Shown here: positions 24,250-33,500 of the stretch, one piece after another
Layout of the letters: each line of letters opens with the position of its first letter
Numbering within the stretch: position 1 is the first letter of the stretch
DNA from: Lasioglossum baleicum
Lineage: Eukaryota; Arthropoda; Insecta; Hymenoptera; Halictidae
Length of the DNA stretch: 64,000 nt
NCBI RefSeq assembly: GCF_051020765.1
Contig: NC_134931.1
Span: forward strand, 21,158,810 to 21,222,809
Direction of reading: 5' to 3'
Made by a program: the position numbers and the translations under genes
Notes under the pieces: generated by a model
What the model was told of the DNA's origin: nothing
Database searches by the model: none
The model's input: the letters and a program-made list of their open reading frames with translations, nothing else

Positions 24250-26815
24250 ATGTCTGTTTCTATGGTATCAAATTTTTCGTTAACGTTTTCTGAAAAAGTA
24301 ACAACGCGATCAGGATGATGAATGATGCAATCGATATGCCCCGCTGTAACTTAGAGCTGATTAGATTTTGGTCCATATTGGTCAAGTAGTTTTTTAGATT
24401 TTTAGTTTTTTTCGAACGGAGTTGATTCTACAATGCAATTTATACGAGAGAATGGAAAGTTTCCACCGAAGAAACAAACGTAATTACACAAAAAAATTTT
24501 TTTTCATTTTTCTTAAATTAAAAAAATTTTTTTTAATTTAAAAAAAAATTTTTTTTTTGTACCTTACGCTAATGTTTCCGCTTACAATAATCGAAAATTA
24601 TCCCAATGCAAGAGTGAGTTAATCATCTCTACTCCCGAGAATACATTTTCAAAGAATATCGATGAAAGTACAAAAAAAATTTATATTACAATCTTTAAAA
24701 AAACAATCAGTTCAAAACGAATTATTAACTGAGATTAAATTGAAAATTAATATAAACAATATGATAATTATTAATAACATTAATGTTGAAAACGGATTGG
24801 TTAATGGAGCACACATGCGGAATATTAAAATTTATTACTTTTCAAGAAAATACTAAAATTCCGTCTATATTGTGGTTAGATTTTCAATTGGCCAGAGTAG
24901 GAGTGAAAGTAAGAACTCGTTATCGTGATTATATGAAAAATGCAAATATTCATCAAAATTTGCCACCAATAATAAAAATATCGAATCAAGTAAATATGTC
25001 GAGTGAGGAAAAATATCAAATCACACGTAGTCAATTTCCAGTGGTTCCTGCTGAAGCGATTACGATTCATAAAAGTCAGGGACAAACATACGAGAAAAGT
25101 ATGTTTGAATTTTAAAACATCAGAAAAACGAACTTTACACATGTTGTATGTAGCACTGAGCAGAGTTTCAAAATTGAGCGGTTTATATATTTTGGGACAA
25201 TTTAAATTAACAGTATCGAAGAAAACCAAGGTCAATACTGCTAACCCGGATAATGAGGAGTCGTATCGTTTGCGAAAAACTATAATAATTAAGACAATTT
25301 ATTTTGCAACATCAGTACGCTATAACAAGGAACCAAGCGAGCAACGAGTCTACGATGTTCGTTTAAGGCGACGCCATATAGCAAACATCTTGATAAGTAG
25401 AAAACTATTGAATTTCCCTGAAAACGTATAATCTTCTTAAAACGTACTAAAAATAATGATAATAATATACTGCAACTAACGAATCGGGAAGTTCTTTGTG
25501 TGGCTCGTGGAGAGTCACACACCAAATCAAAAACACATTAATAGCTATAGGTACTACTAGCCATGCGTACCACTAACCCTTTCGCAAGAGCAGTCCTATC
25601 CGCGAGCTCGCGAAGCGAGCGAGCAAAAACAACCCTACTCGCGAGCGAGCGAAGCGAGCGAGCAACAATAACCCTCTAGTTTTGATTAAAATGACACCGA
25701 ACATCAATCGAACATCACTCGAGTACATGTTCATAAATTATATTTTCGCAGTCATCATTTGTTTTAATCACAGTCTTTACATTTATATGATAATATTTTA
25801 GAAATCAAGATAGAGATTATTAAAAAATTTAATAATTAAAGCCGTTAGCTTCCTGAATACTACGCTAACATGAATTACAATTTCAATATAGTATCTCGAA
25901 AGATAAATTGTGCCTCGTATGATAAAATACAGGTGAGAACATGGAGAATCGGAGGATAGTGTCCACGACAAACGTACGATGCTTCCTGGTGCCCCGATAC
26001 TTTTTGAATGAACATAATCGAGCGAACATCTGGGAGCACGTGAAGCTGTTCATGGACTCGAAATATCCGACCAGGAAGGAGCTGTTCGATAAGTTCGTCC
26101 TTGACCGAAAGTACATAAATCTACTCATTTGTCAGAGCTGGGTATTGCAAATAATAAATAGAGGATAAAATATTTGTTTTATTTGATGCAATAAGTTTTT
26201 CAAATAGTATTTAAGTTTCAAGTTTAAGGTTCTTTAAGTTGAAATAGTATTAAGTAAATTTCTAAAATAAATCATCTTATTTCGTGTTTCAGATTGTTAA
26301 AATGGAAATATTTTATTTTTGAAAATATTGGCTTGGCAAGAAAGTAATTTCAGTATTTTAAGGTGAAAAAGAGCCCACTTTTTTTATTCAACCAATAAAC
26401 TTTAACGAATAAGATATTTTCCCGTTTTGTTCGATGATCTTTTGCCAAATAGAATAGATAAGAAAATATTTTATTCATCCAAGTTCATTGCTTGCACAAA
26501 GAAATTCGGTTTTATCTCACCTCATAATACCGAAATTACTATTTTAAATACTATTTCTGTAAGCCAAATAAAATCTAAAATCTAAAATAATATTTTGAAA
26601 TATTTATTTCGCCAAGTATTTACCCATCTCTGCTCATTTCTAATCAGGAGATTATTATCTGAATTTCTTGTGTATGTTTTCTTGTTCGTAGATGGAGACA
26701 ACACAAAAAACTATTAGTCGATACGATTGGCAAACGAGGACGGCGAATCCACAGTAATGTGACTATGCACGACGTGCCCTACTCTATAAGAATCGAAAAC
26801 GATGTGGGTCTGTAA
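15513..26815 (+). CDS. Cyclic nucleotide-binding domain protein (CNBD2-like)
   Basis: A ten-exon gene: 15513-15593, 16220-16390, 17267-17522, 17776-17880, 19358-19542, 20162-20368, 21018-21155, 22304-22448, 25933-26110 and 26692-26815. All introns are GT-AG, all phases agree, and the total is 529 residues. The first cNMP-binding fold spans roughly residues 97-225 and has an intact phosphate-binding cassette: F186-G-E-I-A-L-L, then P196-R197-T-A-T. Known cNMP folds use the Glu188 and Arg197 equivalents to hold ribose and phosphate. A second, degenerate fold spans about 245-455. The layout resembles vertebrate CNBD2, which is linked to sperm function; assignment to that family is by fold and layout only. 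The start is the first in-frame ATG after a stop at 15456. A second ATG lies two codons downstream. Intron 8 (3.5 kb) carries a hAT-like foldback and a Helitron remnant. The gene is convergent with Pvr. Confidence 0.9.
16440..17105. repeat. Composite dispersed repeat in CNBD intron 2
   Basis: It opens CCGGGTATTTCACATAACTT and ends GGTGAGTCATCACCCTGTA. It holds the ATGGGGCTCATACGATACC block shared with 5.4 and 21.7 kb. The ends look like those of the ACAGGGTG family. Confidence 0.65.
17267..19542 (+). other. Exons 3-5: first cyclic-nucleotide-binding fold
   Basis: Exon 3 codes the lead helix and the first beta strands: YIYELFKKFRAFRKYP, then GRVIVRQGREAENLYFIING. Exon 4 codes the phosphate-binding cassette FGEIALLHEIPRTATI. 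Exon 5 codes the closing strand (VDLFLIP) and the C-helix region. Conserved glycine, glutamate and arginine positions are present, so ligand binding is plausible, though not shown. Confidence 0.85.
18273..18515. mobile_element. TA-flanked MITE (pogo/Tc1-mariner type), 243 bp
   Basis: The ends are CAGTAAATCCTCTATAG and its exact complement CTATAGAGGATTTACTG, each abutting a TA. The interior contains a GGCGC-rich patch (18403-18419) and no coding sequence. It lies in the intron between exons 4 and 5 of the CNBD gene. Confidence 0.8.
19600..19720. repeat. Dispersed repeat ending ACACCCTGTATA
   Basis: TATTCCTCCTTCGATACCAT, AAAAATAAAGGAGATATTTA and GGTGGCCTCCTTCAGCTGAG recur in inverted orientation at 63795-63890. 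Confidence 0.75.
20413..20530. repeat. (TA)n then (GA)n microsatellite
   Basis: A TA run of about 18 bp passes directly into some 95 bp of nearly pure GA, with two GCGCGA interruptions. It starts about 45 bp after the exon 6 donor of the CNBD gene. Confidence 0.95.
21285..21835. repeat. Foldback repeat of the ACAGGGTG family
   Basis: Two mirrored halves meet near 21535, around ATTGAAACAATTTTCTTTCT and a TTCTTTGGATAATATCTCGT block. Each half carries the TCGATAGA, TGACCT and ATATGTCCTAA words. The right part carries an inverted copy of the repeat at 5.3 and 16.5 kb and ends near GATGACTCACCCTCTATAC. It lies in the CNBD intron between exons 7 and 8. Confidence 0.75.
22602..23946. mobile_element. 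hAT-like foldback element with 8-bp target duplication
   Basis: The ends CAGTGTTCCGATATGGTGCA and its mirror TGCACCATATCGGAACACTG are flanked on both sides by the perfect 8-bp direct repeat AACTCCAC (22594-22601 and 23947-23954). Long inverted arms follow, most similar between about 22705-22980 and 23405-23690. The right arm has roughly 200 bp the left lacks, and the left has a TA-rich insert. The element totals 1345 bp with no transposase frame. The 8-bp duplication and CAGTG tip fit the hAT superfamily. It lies in CNBD intron 8. Confidence 0.85.
24213..24246. repeat. (GT)n microsatellite
   Basis: An uninterrupted TG run of about 34 bp near the 5' side of the Helitron remnant. Confidence 0.95.
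24750..25270 (+). pseudogene. Helitron Pif1-like helicase remnant
   Basis: Three frames carry successive pieces of a Pif1-type helicase C-terminus. They are NVENGLVNGA, then CGILKFITF...PSILWLDF, then AITIHKSQGQTYEKS, then RTLHMLYVALSRVSKLSGLY with ILGQFKLTVSKKT. Frameshifts near 24815 and 25098 break it, so it is dead. HKSQGQT and YVALSRV..L.GLY are hallmarks of Helitron-encoded helicases. A possible element start is near 24080 (AACTTCCCGATTTTATAGGG). A hairpin-bearing 3' end is possible near 25490-25560, which stops at an ACTAG. Both ends are uncertain. It lies in CNBD intron 8. Confidence 0.85.
25586..25675. repeat. Two tandem copies of a GCGAGCGAGCG-rich unit
   Basis: The unit GCGAAGCGAGCGAGCAA...AA.AACCCT occurs twice about 45 bp apart. 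Each is preceded by CGCGAGC(T/G) and is internally palindromic (GCTCGC/GCGAGC). It follows directly after the Helitron remnant. Confidence 0.8.
26328..26545. mobile_element. Mariner-derived MITE (mellifera-type)
   Basis: The left end TTGGCTTGGCAAGAAAGTAA, then TTTCAGTATTTTAAGGTGAA, is mirrored at the right (TTATCTCACCTCATAATACC, then GAAATTACT). About 218 bp, non-coding. It lies in the last intron of the CNBD gene. The outermost right end is eroded. Confidence 0.75.
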
Positions 26816-26954
26816 AAAAATTAATTACCGAGTCACTGGAAACGAAATGTTTTATAGATAAAGATTTTATTTTACATAGTTTCGACCGTAAAAAATCGTT
26901 CAAGATTACAAATCTTATATTATTCGAGCATCATTATAAAAATATTTCCATACA

Positions 26955-26960
26955 AATAAA
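26955..26960 (+). terminator. Polyadenylation signal AATAAA of the CNBD gene
   Basis: First canonical hexamer downstream of the stop codon, 140 bp after it. Confidence 0.6.
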
Positions 26961-29328
26961 AAATACTTAATCAACATTGAAACGTTACACGTCTTTGGTC
27001 GTATACATATATATTGATAGATTTCACGAAAATTCACATTTGTTACTCGGTAATACGCTAAACCCTGTGACAAAACTCGCAATACAGTGAGTATTAAGTA
27101 CTGATTAGCAAGTCCGTGCTTACTCTTCTATGGCTTGTACATCTCAAATTTACACTTCAGTTACTGGATATTTTCTCACTGACTTCTTTGTTACTGTTTA
27201 AAGCGGTACAATTCCAATGCACACTTTCCAAAGCCGATCGTTCATCATTAACAGTTACTAAGTACGTCGTTCATTTATTTATCTGTAAAAACGCTTATTT
27301 ATGTACCTGTAAAGTATTGTTTCTGCGTCTTTTTTGTACATTCGGTCAACTATTACAGAAATAAAATTATAATATAATCCCCTAGATACGATGTGTAGCA
27401 CTATACGATATAAGTAGACTCCGGATATTTATGCAAAATAAAAAGTTTTTGCATCAATCGGATGATGCACGAGCTAAATACAAATTTATATTTTTCACTA
27501 ATAATTTTGATGTAGCGAAAATAGTTGTATATTAATACTGAAAATGTAAATTAATTAACATTTCCAGTGTTTTAAATTGCACCTACTCATTCCTGTCAGA
27601 AATGCATAAATCTATCTAGAAAAAACATTTTTGACATTTTCATTATATCAATAAATCTATGGTGGATTCAGCGGCGAAAAAACATGTTCTCATGCCAATA
27701 CGATTTTCTCGTTAAAGGTGATGTGAAGGTCAACAGATCGCACATCGTTGAATTTGTGAATTTATGAGCTATAATACTTTGGTAATGGAAGCACGTAGTC
27801 CCATTTAAAAGAAGTTCAACCTTGAAAACTCGAGGAAGGTGACCTTGAGAAAATTTGCTTGCCTATCACCGCATTTGCCCCATCGAACCGAACCCTCTTT
27901 TCCTCTGACCTTCTTTCCTATCATAAAAAATAAGTGAGATATTTAAGATGGTCAAATAATTACCTATAATTCTAAAATTCAGTAATATTGTGTATTATGC
28001 AAAATAAATGCTTCATTGTGTACCACTGATCGAAAATTTCTAGTCTATAGTAAAGCATTAGTAAAATGCGGAAGTCTATTTTCATTGTGTTTGCTGAAAA
28101 TTGGTTAAAAACATGCCTACCCGATACAAAGCGATAATCACAAATGGAGATTGGTTCTACACGTAGTACACGGCTCACTACACAGATTACTTTTTGCAGA
28201 GTGTGCATGGTGTACGGTCTTGTGTGACGGATTGCGCGTGAACGACAAAACGCTTTCGAGCTTGTGGCAAAATTAAACTTTTATGGTAATTTGCCATGAA
28301 TCCCCGAGCTACTCCTATTGTCAGTGTGAAAATGTCCTCGTGTACAAAGTGTTGGACTACATGTATGTAGTGGTTCGTTCCCAGGGCGAGTTTACAAAAT
28401 CTAAATTAAACGAAAATTGAGGCTGATGAAATTACATCCGAGATTTTGTTATCGAATCACCAACAATTTAAAATCTCCCGAAACTTTGACAATCCGCCAA
28501 TAACGGTAGACACAGCTACCCGAAACACGCTACTTTCCCTGTCCTATTGATATTGAAAAAGCAAATAATAAAGCTATTTATTTAGTTTATCTTGTAGAAT
28601 TCATTAAATTGACGGGGCTAACAGACGAGAAAGTTGTTTCTTGACTGATGGTGCATCCAAATATGCAGAAAATATGATAAAATAAGTCACAAACGTGGAG
28701 TAACATTTTTTCTTGCGCAGATTCATTTCTGAATAAATCGATGTTGAGAATTTGACCGATACACTTGTCTTTGTGTTTACAATAAATAGCAATGGTAAGT
28801 AATAAAGAATGATTATACGTTAGACGAGTCTTCTTAAGTAGTTATTTGTTCGAAAACAAAACTATCCATTTTCGCACACATGTTTGATCAAAAAGCGGAC
28901 CCACACTGGAGACGTATAAAAAATATTCTCATTTTACTAATAGATATTTTGGAACCTTCGTCGGTACAAGAGTCTAAGGCTCTAAGTATCTAAGCTCTAA
29001 GAGTCTAAGTATTTTTGACTATTGGATGCACAGTGATATAATACGATCTATGTATATGTATATCTAAATGTGCACATACATATATAAATACCGGCGTTTT
29101 TAGTTGGTAAAGTTGATCTCACATATAAAATTCGTTAGAAACAAAGAAATATTATTTTTCGTTTTCTGTTTCGATAAATAAGAGAATTGAATTCGACAAT
29201 TCAATCGACACGCATTTTGCCGAAGACAGTTTCAGGCGTTCTCTGCACTCCATAATCTGTTATGGATCGTCGAAAACTGAATGCATGCGCCACGCGCGTT
29301 CGAGCAATATTCAAATTCCTCGAAACAT
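26961..29328. other. Convergent intergenic region, no gene
   Basis: AT-rich spacer between the CNBD and Pvr 3' ends. A dispersed-repeat copy at about 27700-27960 (GATGTGAAGGTCAAC...CCCATCGAACCGAA...AATAAGTGAGATATTTAAGATGG) recurs inverted at 61384-61510. A run of TCTAAG words lies at about 28970-29010. I see nothing coding. Confidence 0.6.
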
Positions 29329-29334
29329 TTTATT
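29329..29334 (-). terminator. Probable polyadenylation signal of Pvr
   Basis: AATAAA on the minus strand about 545 bp beyond the Pvr stop codon. I see no nearer canonical hexamer. Confidence 0.45.
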
Positions 29335-29878
29335 GTACACTTGTTCTTCATTTGTTTACCTGTTCACGTCTTTTAAATTCCCCACACTTGTGAGATACAT
29401 GAACACATTTGTTTGAGTATGTTTCCGATTGAAATGTTGTTCATATTACTCTTCCCTAGATTATGTACCTAGAACAGAGGTGACGACGAATCTCCATCCC
29501 CACTCTTCTCTCCGGCCTAGGCGAAGGAGAGTCCCCCTCTGCCTCCTCCCACTTGAAGTGGGGGAGCTGTTCGAAACTAGAATAACTTGAATAACTTCAC
29601 GTTGCTGATGTCCCTCTGCCTTTCAGCAAAATCTAACTGTGCACTATTAGCCGAACATTCCATGGCACATTAGGTCGATCATTATTCTAAAATATACAAA
29701 TAAATTCCCTCTCGCGTCACGCAAATTCAAGCTTACAAATTGCACGCAGGCAATCTATTCAATTAGTTTCAATTAGTTTGCCACACTGTCCGTCCAGATT
29801 GTTTTCATTGCCGCCGCATCCCCCATGCCGGAAAAGAGAAACTTGTTGAACACTTCAGATCCTGGTTTGATTCACCTC

Positions 29879-30538
29879 TCATTTGCCAATTATTACGTAA
29901 CTGGGATTGCTGAATCCATCGGGCGCGTCTTTCTTAAAATCGTTCTTCTGCTGGGGCATATTCACATAATTGTCCTGAGTCCTAATAATCGGCGGAGCGT
30001 AATCCGTCTTGGCCGTCGGATTCGAATTGATCTCGGCCTTCTCCGTGCTCTCGTTGTTTTTTTTGTTCAGATCTATCAGCTCGATGTTCTTCGGCGTGTT
30101 ACAATAACCGGAGTCTCGATCTATTGGTCGATGCGCAAGCTCGTTCTTCATAGTTTGCCTGTTCCTGGCAAACTCAGCCCTCCGCTCGTGGACATTGATT
30201 GGTTTCAGATAGGGATCTTCTTCCTCCTTCTTCAGCATTGGCGATATCTCCACGGCGTCTTCCGAGTCGGATGTCGGCGACGGGAAATCGAAATGGGACC
30301 GTTCCTGGCGAGGCCTCGGACTGAATATACCCGACTCAATTGTTTGACTTCGGGGACTCATGCACAGGTAGGTCGTGTCCTCTGTTATCGCGGACACAGG
30401 CGAGTTCGCATAATCGTGGCTTGGCGAAGAGAGCATCGTGTGATCAGGTGCAGACAACATTGTCAAATAGTCGTTCTTACCGCCCTCTAGCAGCAACGTG
30501 TTCATGTCCAGGTAGGGGGCGTTTAGCTGGATGTAATG
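29879..30538 (-). other. Pvr: Pvr exon 23: C-terminal signalling tail
   Basis: This 219-residue tail holds four YxxM motifs: Y1180 (YLDM), Y1195 (YLTM), Y1228 (YLCM) and Y1362 (YVNM). YxxM is the consensus for PI3K p85 SH2 binding. YVN and YCN (in SGYCNTP) also fit the Grb2 YxN rule. The rest is acidic and Ser/Pro-rich. Docking is inferred from motifs only. Confidence 0.85.
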
Positions 30539-33500
30539 CTGAAATCGATTAGCAATTTTATTTTTAATATTAGCTTGTTGCGTATGAAATGTCCGATTTC
30601 TAAATGCAAATCACATAAAGTGTTTATCTTTATGTAATTTCCTGTCATTTTGATAAGGCAGTGTAAAATAATCACTCGCGGAGCTCTGCAAACCTAATGT
30701 TAAAATGGATTTAGTCGAGCATGAAGAAGGAGGAAAAATTAACGAACTTACCGCTCTCACGCTGTCTTCTAACAAATCTCCTATACTCTCGACTAATTCC
30801 GTGAAGCTCGGACGTAGAGTGGGCTTTGCCTTCCAACACTGACGCATTATTTCATACCTACGAATTGAAAATTACTAAAGTAAAATCGGTCACCCAAATG
30901 TGACGCCTAGATATCAACGCTGTACAACGTTAGCTTTTCATCTTTTAGCTTTTCATCCCATACACCTTCATATAGTCTTCTATCCAGAATTCAATTCTCT
31001 CTTCAATATTAACCCATTGCTTTACAATATCGTGACTGACTCGTGACGAATTTTCTGAACAGATTCTGATAAAAATGTATGTTAATATAATTTCCTTTAA
31101 GAATCTGAGCTGAACTTACACTTCAGGGGTGGCGTACTCGGGCTGCTCCATTCTGTAACCCGCGATCAGATTCTGGTACTGTTTCTCCGCTTCCATCCCA
31201 GGATATGGAGTCTCGGCCAGCGTGAAAAACTCCCACAAAACTATACCGAACGACCAAACGTCCGACTGCGTCGAGAAAATTCGATCTCTGATCGATTCGA
31301 TGGCCAACCATTTAATGGGTAATGGGCCATCGCCTTTCTTCTTATAATTTTCGTCTTTGTACATAGTCTTTGCTAAACCGAAGTCACAAATCTTCACTAC
31401 GTTGTTTTCGGCTAGCAGGATATTTCTGGCGGCCAAGTCACCGTGTAGTACCTAGAAATGAATTTTTAGAAGATGCATAAGCAATTTTGTCAATTTCTAT
31501 TCCACCCTTTTGAAAAATCTAAACAAATAGGATTAGCATCATAATCGTTCACAGCGCTGCACATATTGTTAGCGTGGAGGCGTAGAGTATGAAACTGAAA
31601 GGTGAAACAAATAAATAAATAAGATAGAACAAATCAATGAACCTCACCTTTCTATGACTAAGATATTCCATTCCACGAGCTACTTGGAACGCCCAGGACA
31701 ACAGATCCTGGGTGCAAATTGGTTTTAGATTATAGTCCTTGTAGTCCCCCCGATAGTTAGACCATCCCAGTTGAGTGGAGCCGTTACTGAGTACGAGGCC
31801 ATCAGGCGACATACTGACACCCTGGGAATCGGTAGCTGTAGCATGATACTGCACCGAATCAGTTCTTGAATTACGGCTGATACTGCGAGAAAATGACAAT
31901 TCCGCATATTTTATCCTATCGTGCAGACAGAAGAAAACAGAAGAGCGTTAGCACCGCAACCCCTTGCATGCACCGGTGTTCTATCGTGTTATTTACGAGA
32001 AGCGAATATATGTAGTTGCATCTTCATGCGTGAAATACACTAATGATCGATATTGTATGCGAAAGAGGTGTGCACGATATTTCGGAAAACTTTATCCCCA
32101 CTCCTATTAGTTTTTAACATATTTGTGACATTTTTCTGATGAATATATACGAATACATACAGTATATGTGTTTCACACGTGGACAGTTTAATTTAAAGTG
32201 ATGTACACATAACACGATTTATGGTACAAATTGGTAATGGCTATTTTAATTGATAAAGCTGTGCACACAACAATTCGTTCTTAGGTGTAAGGTGTTAATG
32301 CATGTTATCATTCAACAATGATAATGTTATTATAAAACGTGCAATTCACTAGTTAATTACCATCACAGAAGATAGATTCATTTTTGTAAAGGTTCGATAT
32401 AACTATAGCGTGTTATTAGTAACCCGGTCAGCCAGGCCTGCCTCGAGCAGATATCGAGCACAGTCTGAAATCGTACGATGCCAGGAGATGGCGAGCATTA
32501 AGCTGACAGAATGCGCTCGTAGCTGAGGATGCTCGGAATCTCGTCGATTTTGGACAGCACTCGCTGCCAGCATAAAGCGATACTTATTCCGACGCAGAAG
32601 TATGTTGTTCTGCTGGCACAGCCTACCGTCCAAAATCGAGCATGTTTGCTTACTGGGAAGTATAGTAACATGAAGCGTAAAAAGGGAAAGGTATAAGAAC
32701 AAACCTGTTATTGCTGCACACGCTGGCAGTTCTTGTCAGTAGATCAAGGCCGATAGAAGGATCAAATTTGCCAGTTGTTGGATCAATCTGATTAATAAAA
32801 TCGCCTCTATGCCTCAGTAAATAATTATGCAAATTTCCAAATCGACAGTACTCAACGATCACTAACAGTTCACCTGGAGAATCATCATAAATTATTAAAC
32901 AAACTTGAAATCTTCTTAAACAATAAACTTACAAACTAACAATATTATAAATACTTTCTGCTGAATCTTTCCGAGCAAAAATTTAACGCCTGATAATAAT
33001 TAACTTCTCTCAAATCGCCTACATACAATTTTGGTTTCTAATATCGTTAATTTATAAATAACAAAGGAAAAAAAATAGTTTTATATTTTCTAAATTTATT
33101 TAAGAAAAATCTTAAGTGTCCGGGGCACTATAGGAAACTTGCCCGAGTGAGTTTGAGAGCAAACAATAAATGACTTGATCGTTTGGATACGTACGTTTGG
33201 AAATATTTTTCGTACAAGCACCGAGAAGATTAACAACGTTCAAGTGTTTGCCAAGGTGTACCAAGATCTTCAGTTCGCTGGCGAGAGCACGGACATACGT
33301 GGGATTGGTTGTACGGCGTACCATTTTCACTGCTACAGTACTAAACGCCTCATCCTCGCAAATCCCTTGAGCCTCCGCTTTCAAGACTACACCAAACGCG
33401 CCGCTTCCCAATTGTTTTCCTGTCAACGATTACCATATACTGTATACATACATATGTACATATAGAATATTGTTCATCAGATGTTACCACCGTGATTTAC

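Larger units (their letters stand above)
20162..26110 (+). other. Exons 6-9: second, degenerate cNMP-binding fold
   Basis: GMVNYVHFVLEGECRLIEHM in exon 6 matches the strand-turn-strand before a cassette. The cassette position, split across exons 8 and 9, reads ACFGLGENMENRRIVSTT. The G-E pair is kept but the P-R-T-A phosphate-binding block is lost. This fold probably cannot bind cNMP in the classical way. Exon 6 begins at 20162; a nearer AG at 20171 would break phase. Confidence 0.75.

Noticed and set aside
29825..30490. 221-codon open frame on the plus strand
   Set aside because: It is antisense to the Pvr tail exon, whose minus-strand frame has tyrosine motifs and joins in phase to the kinase exons.
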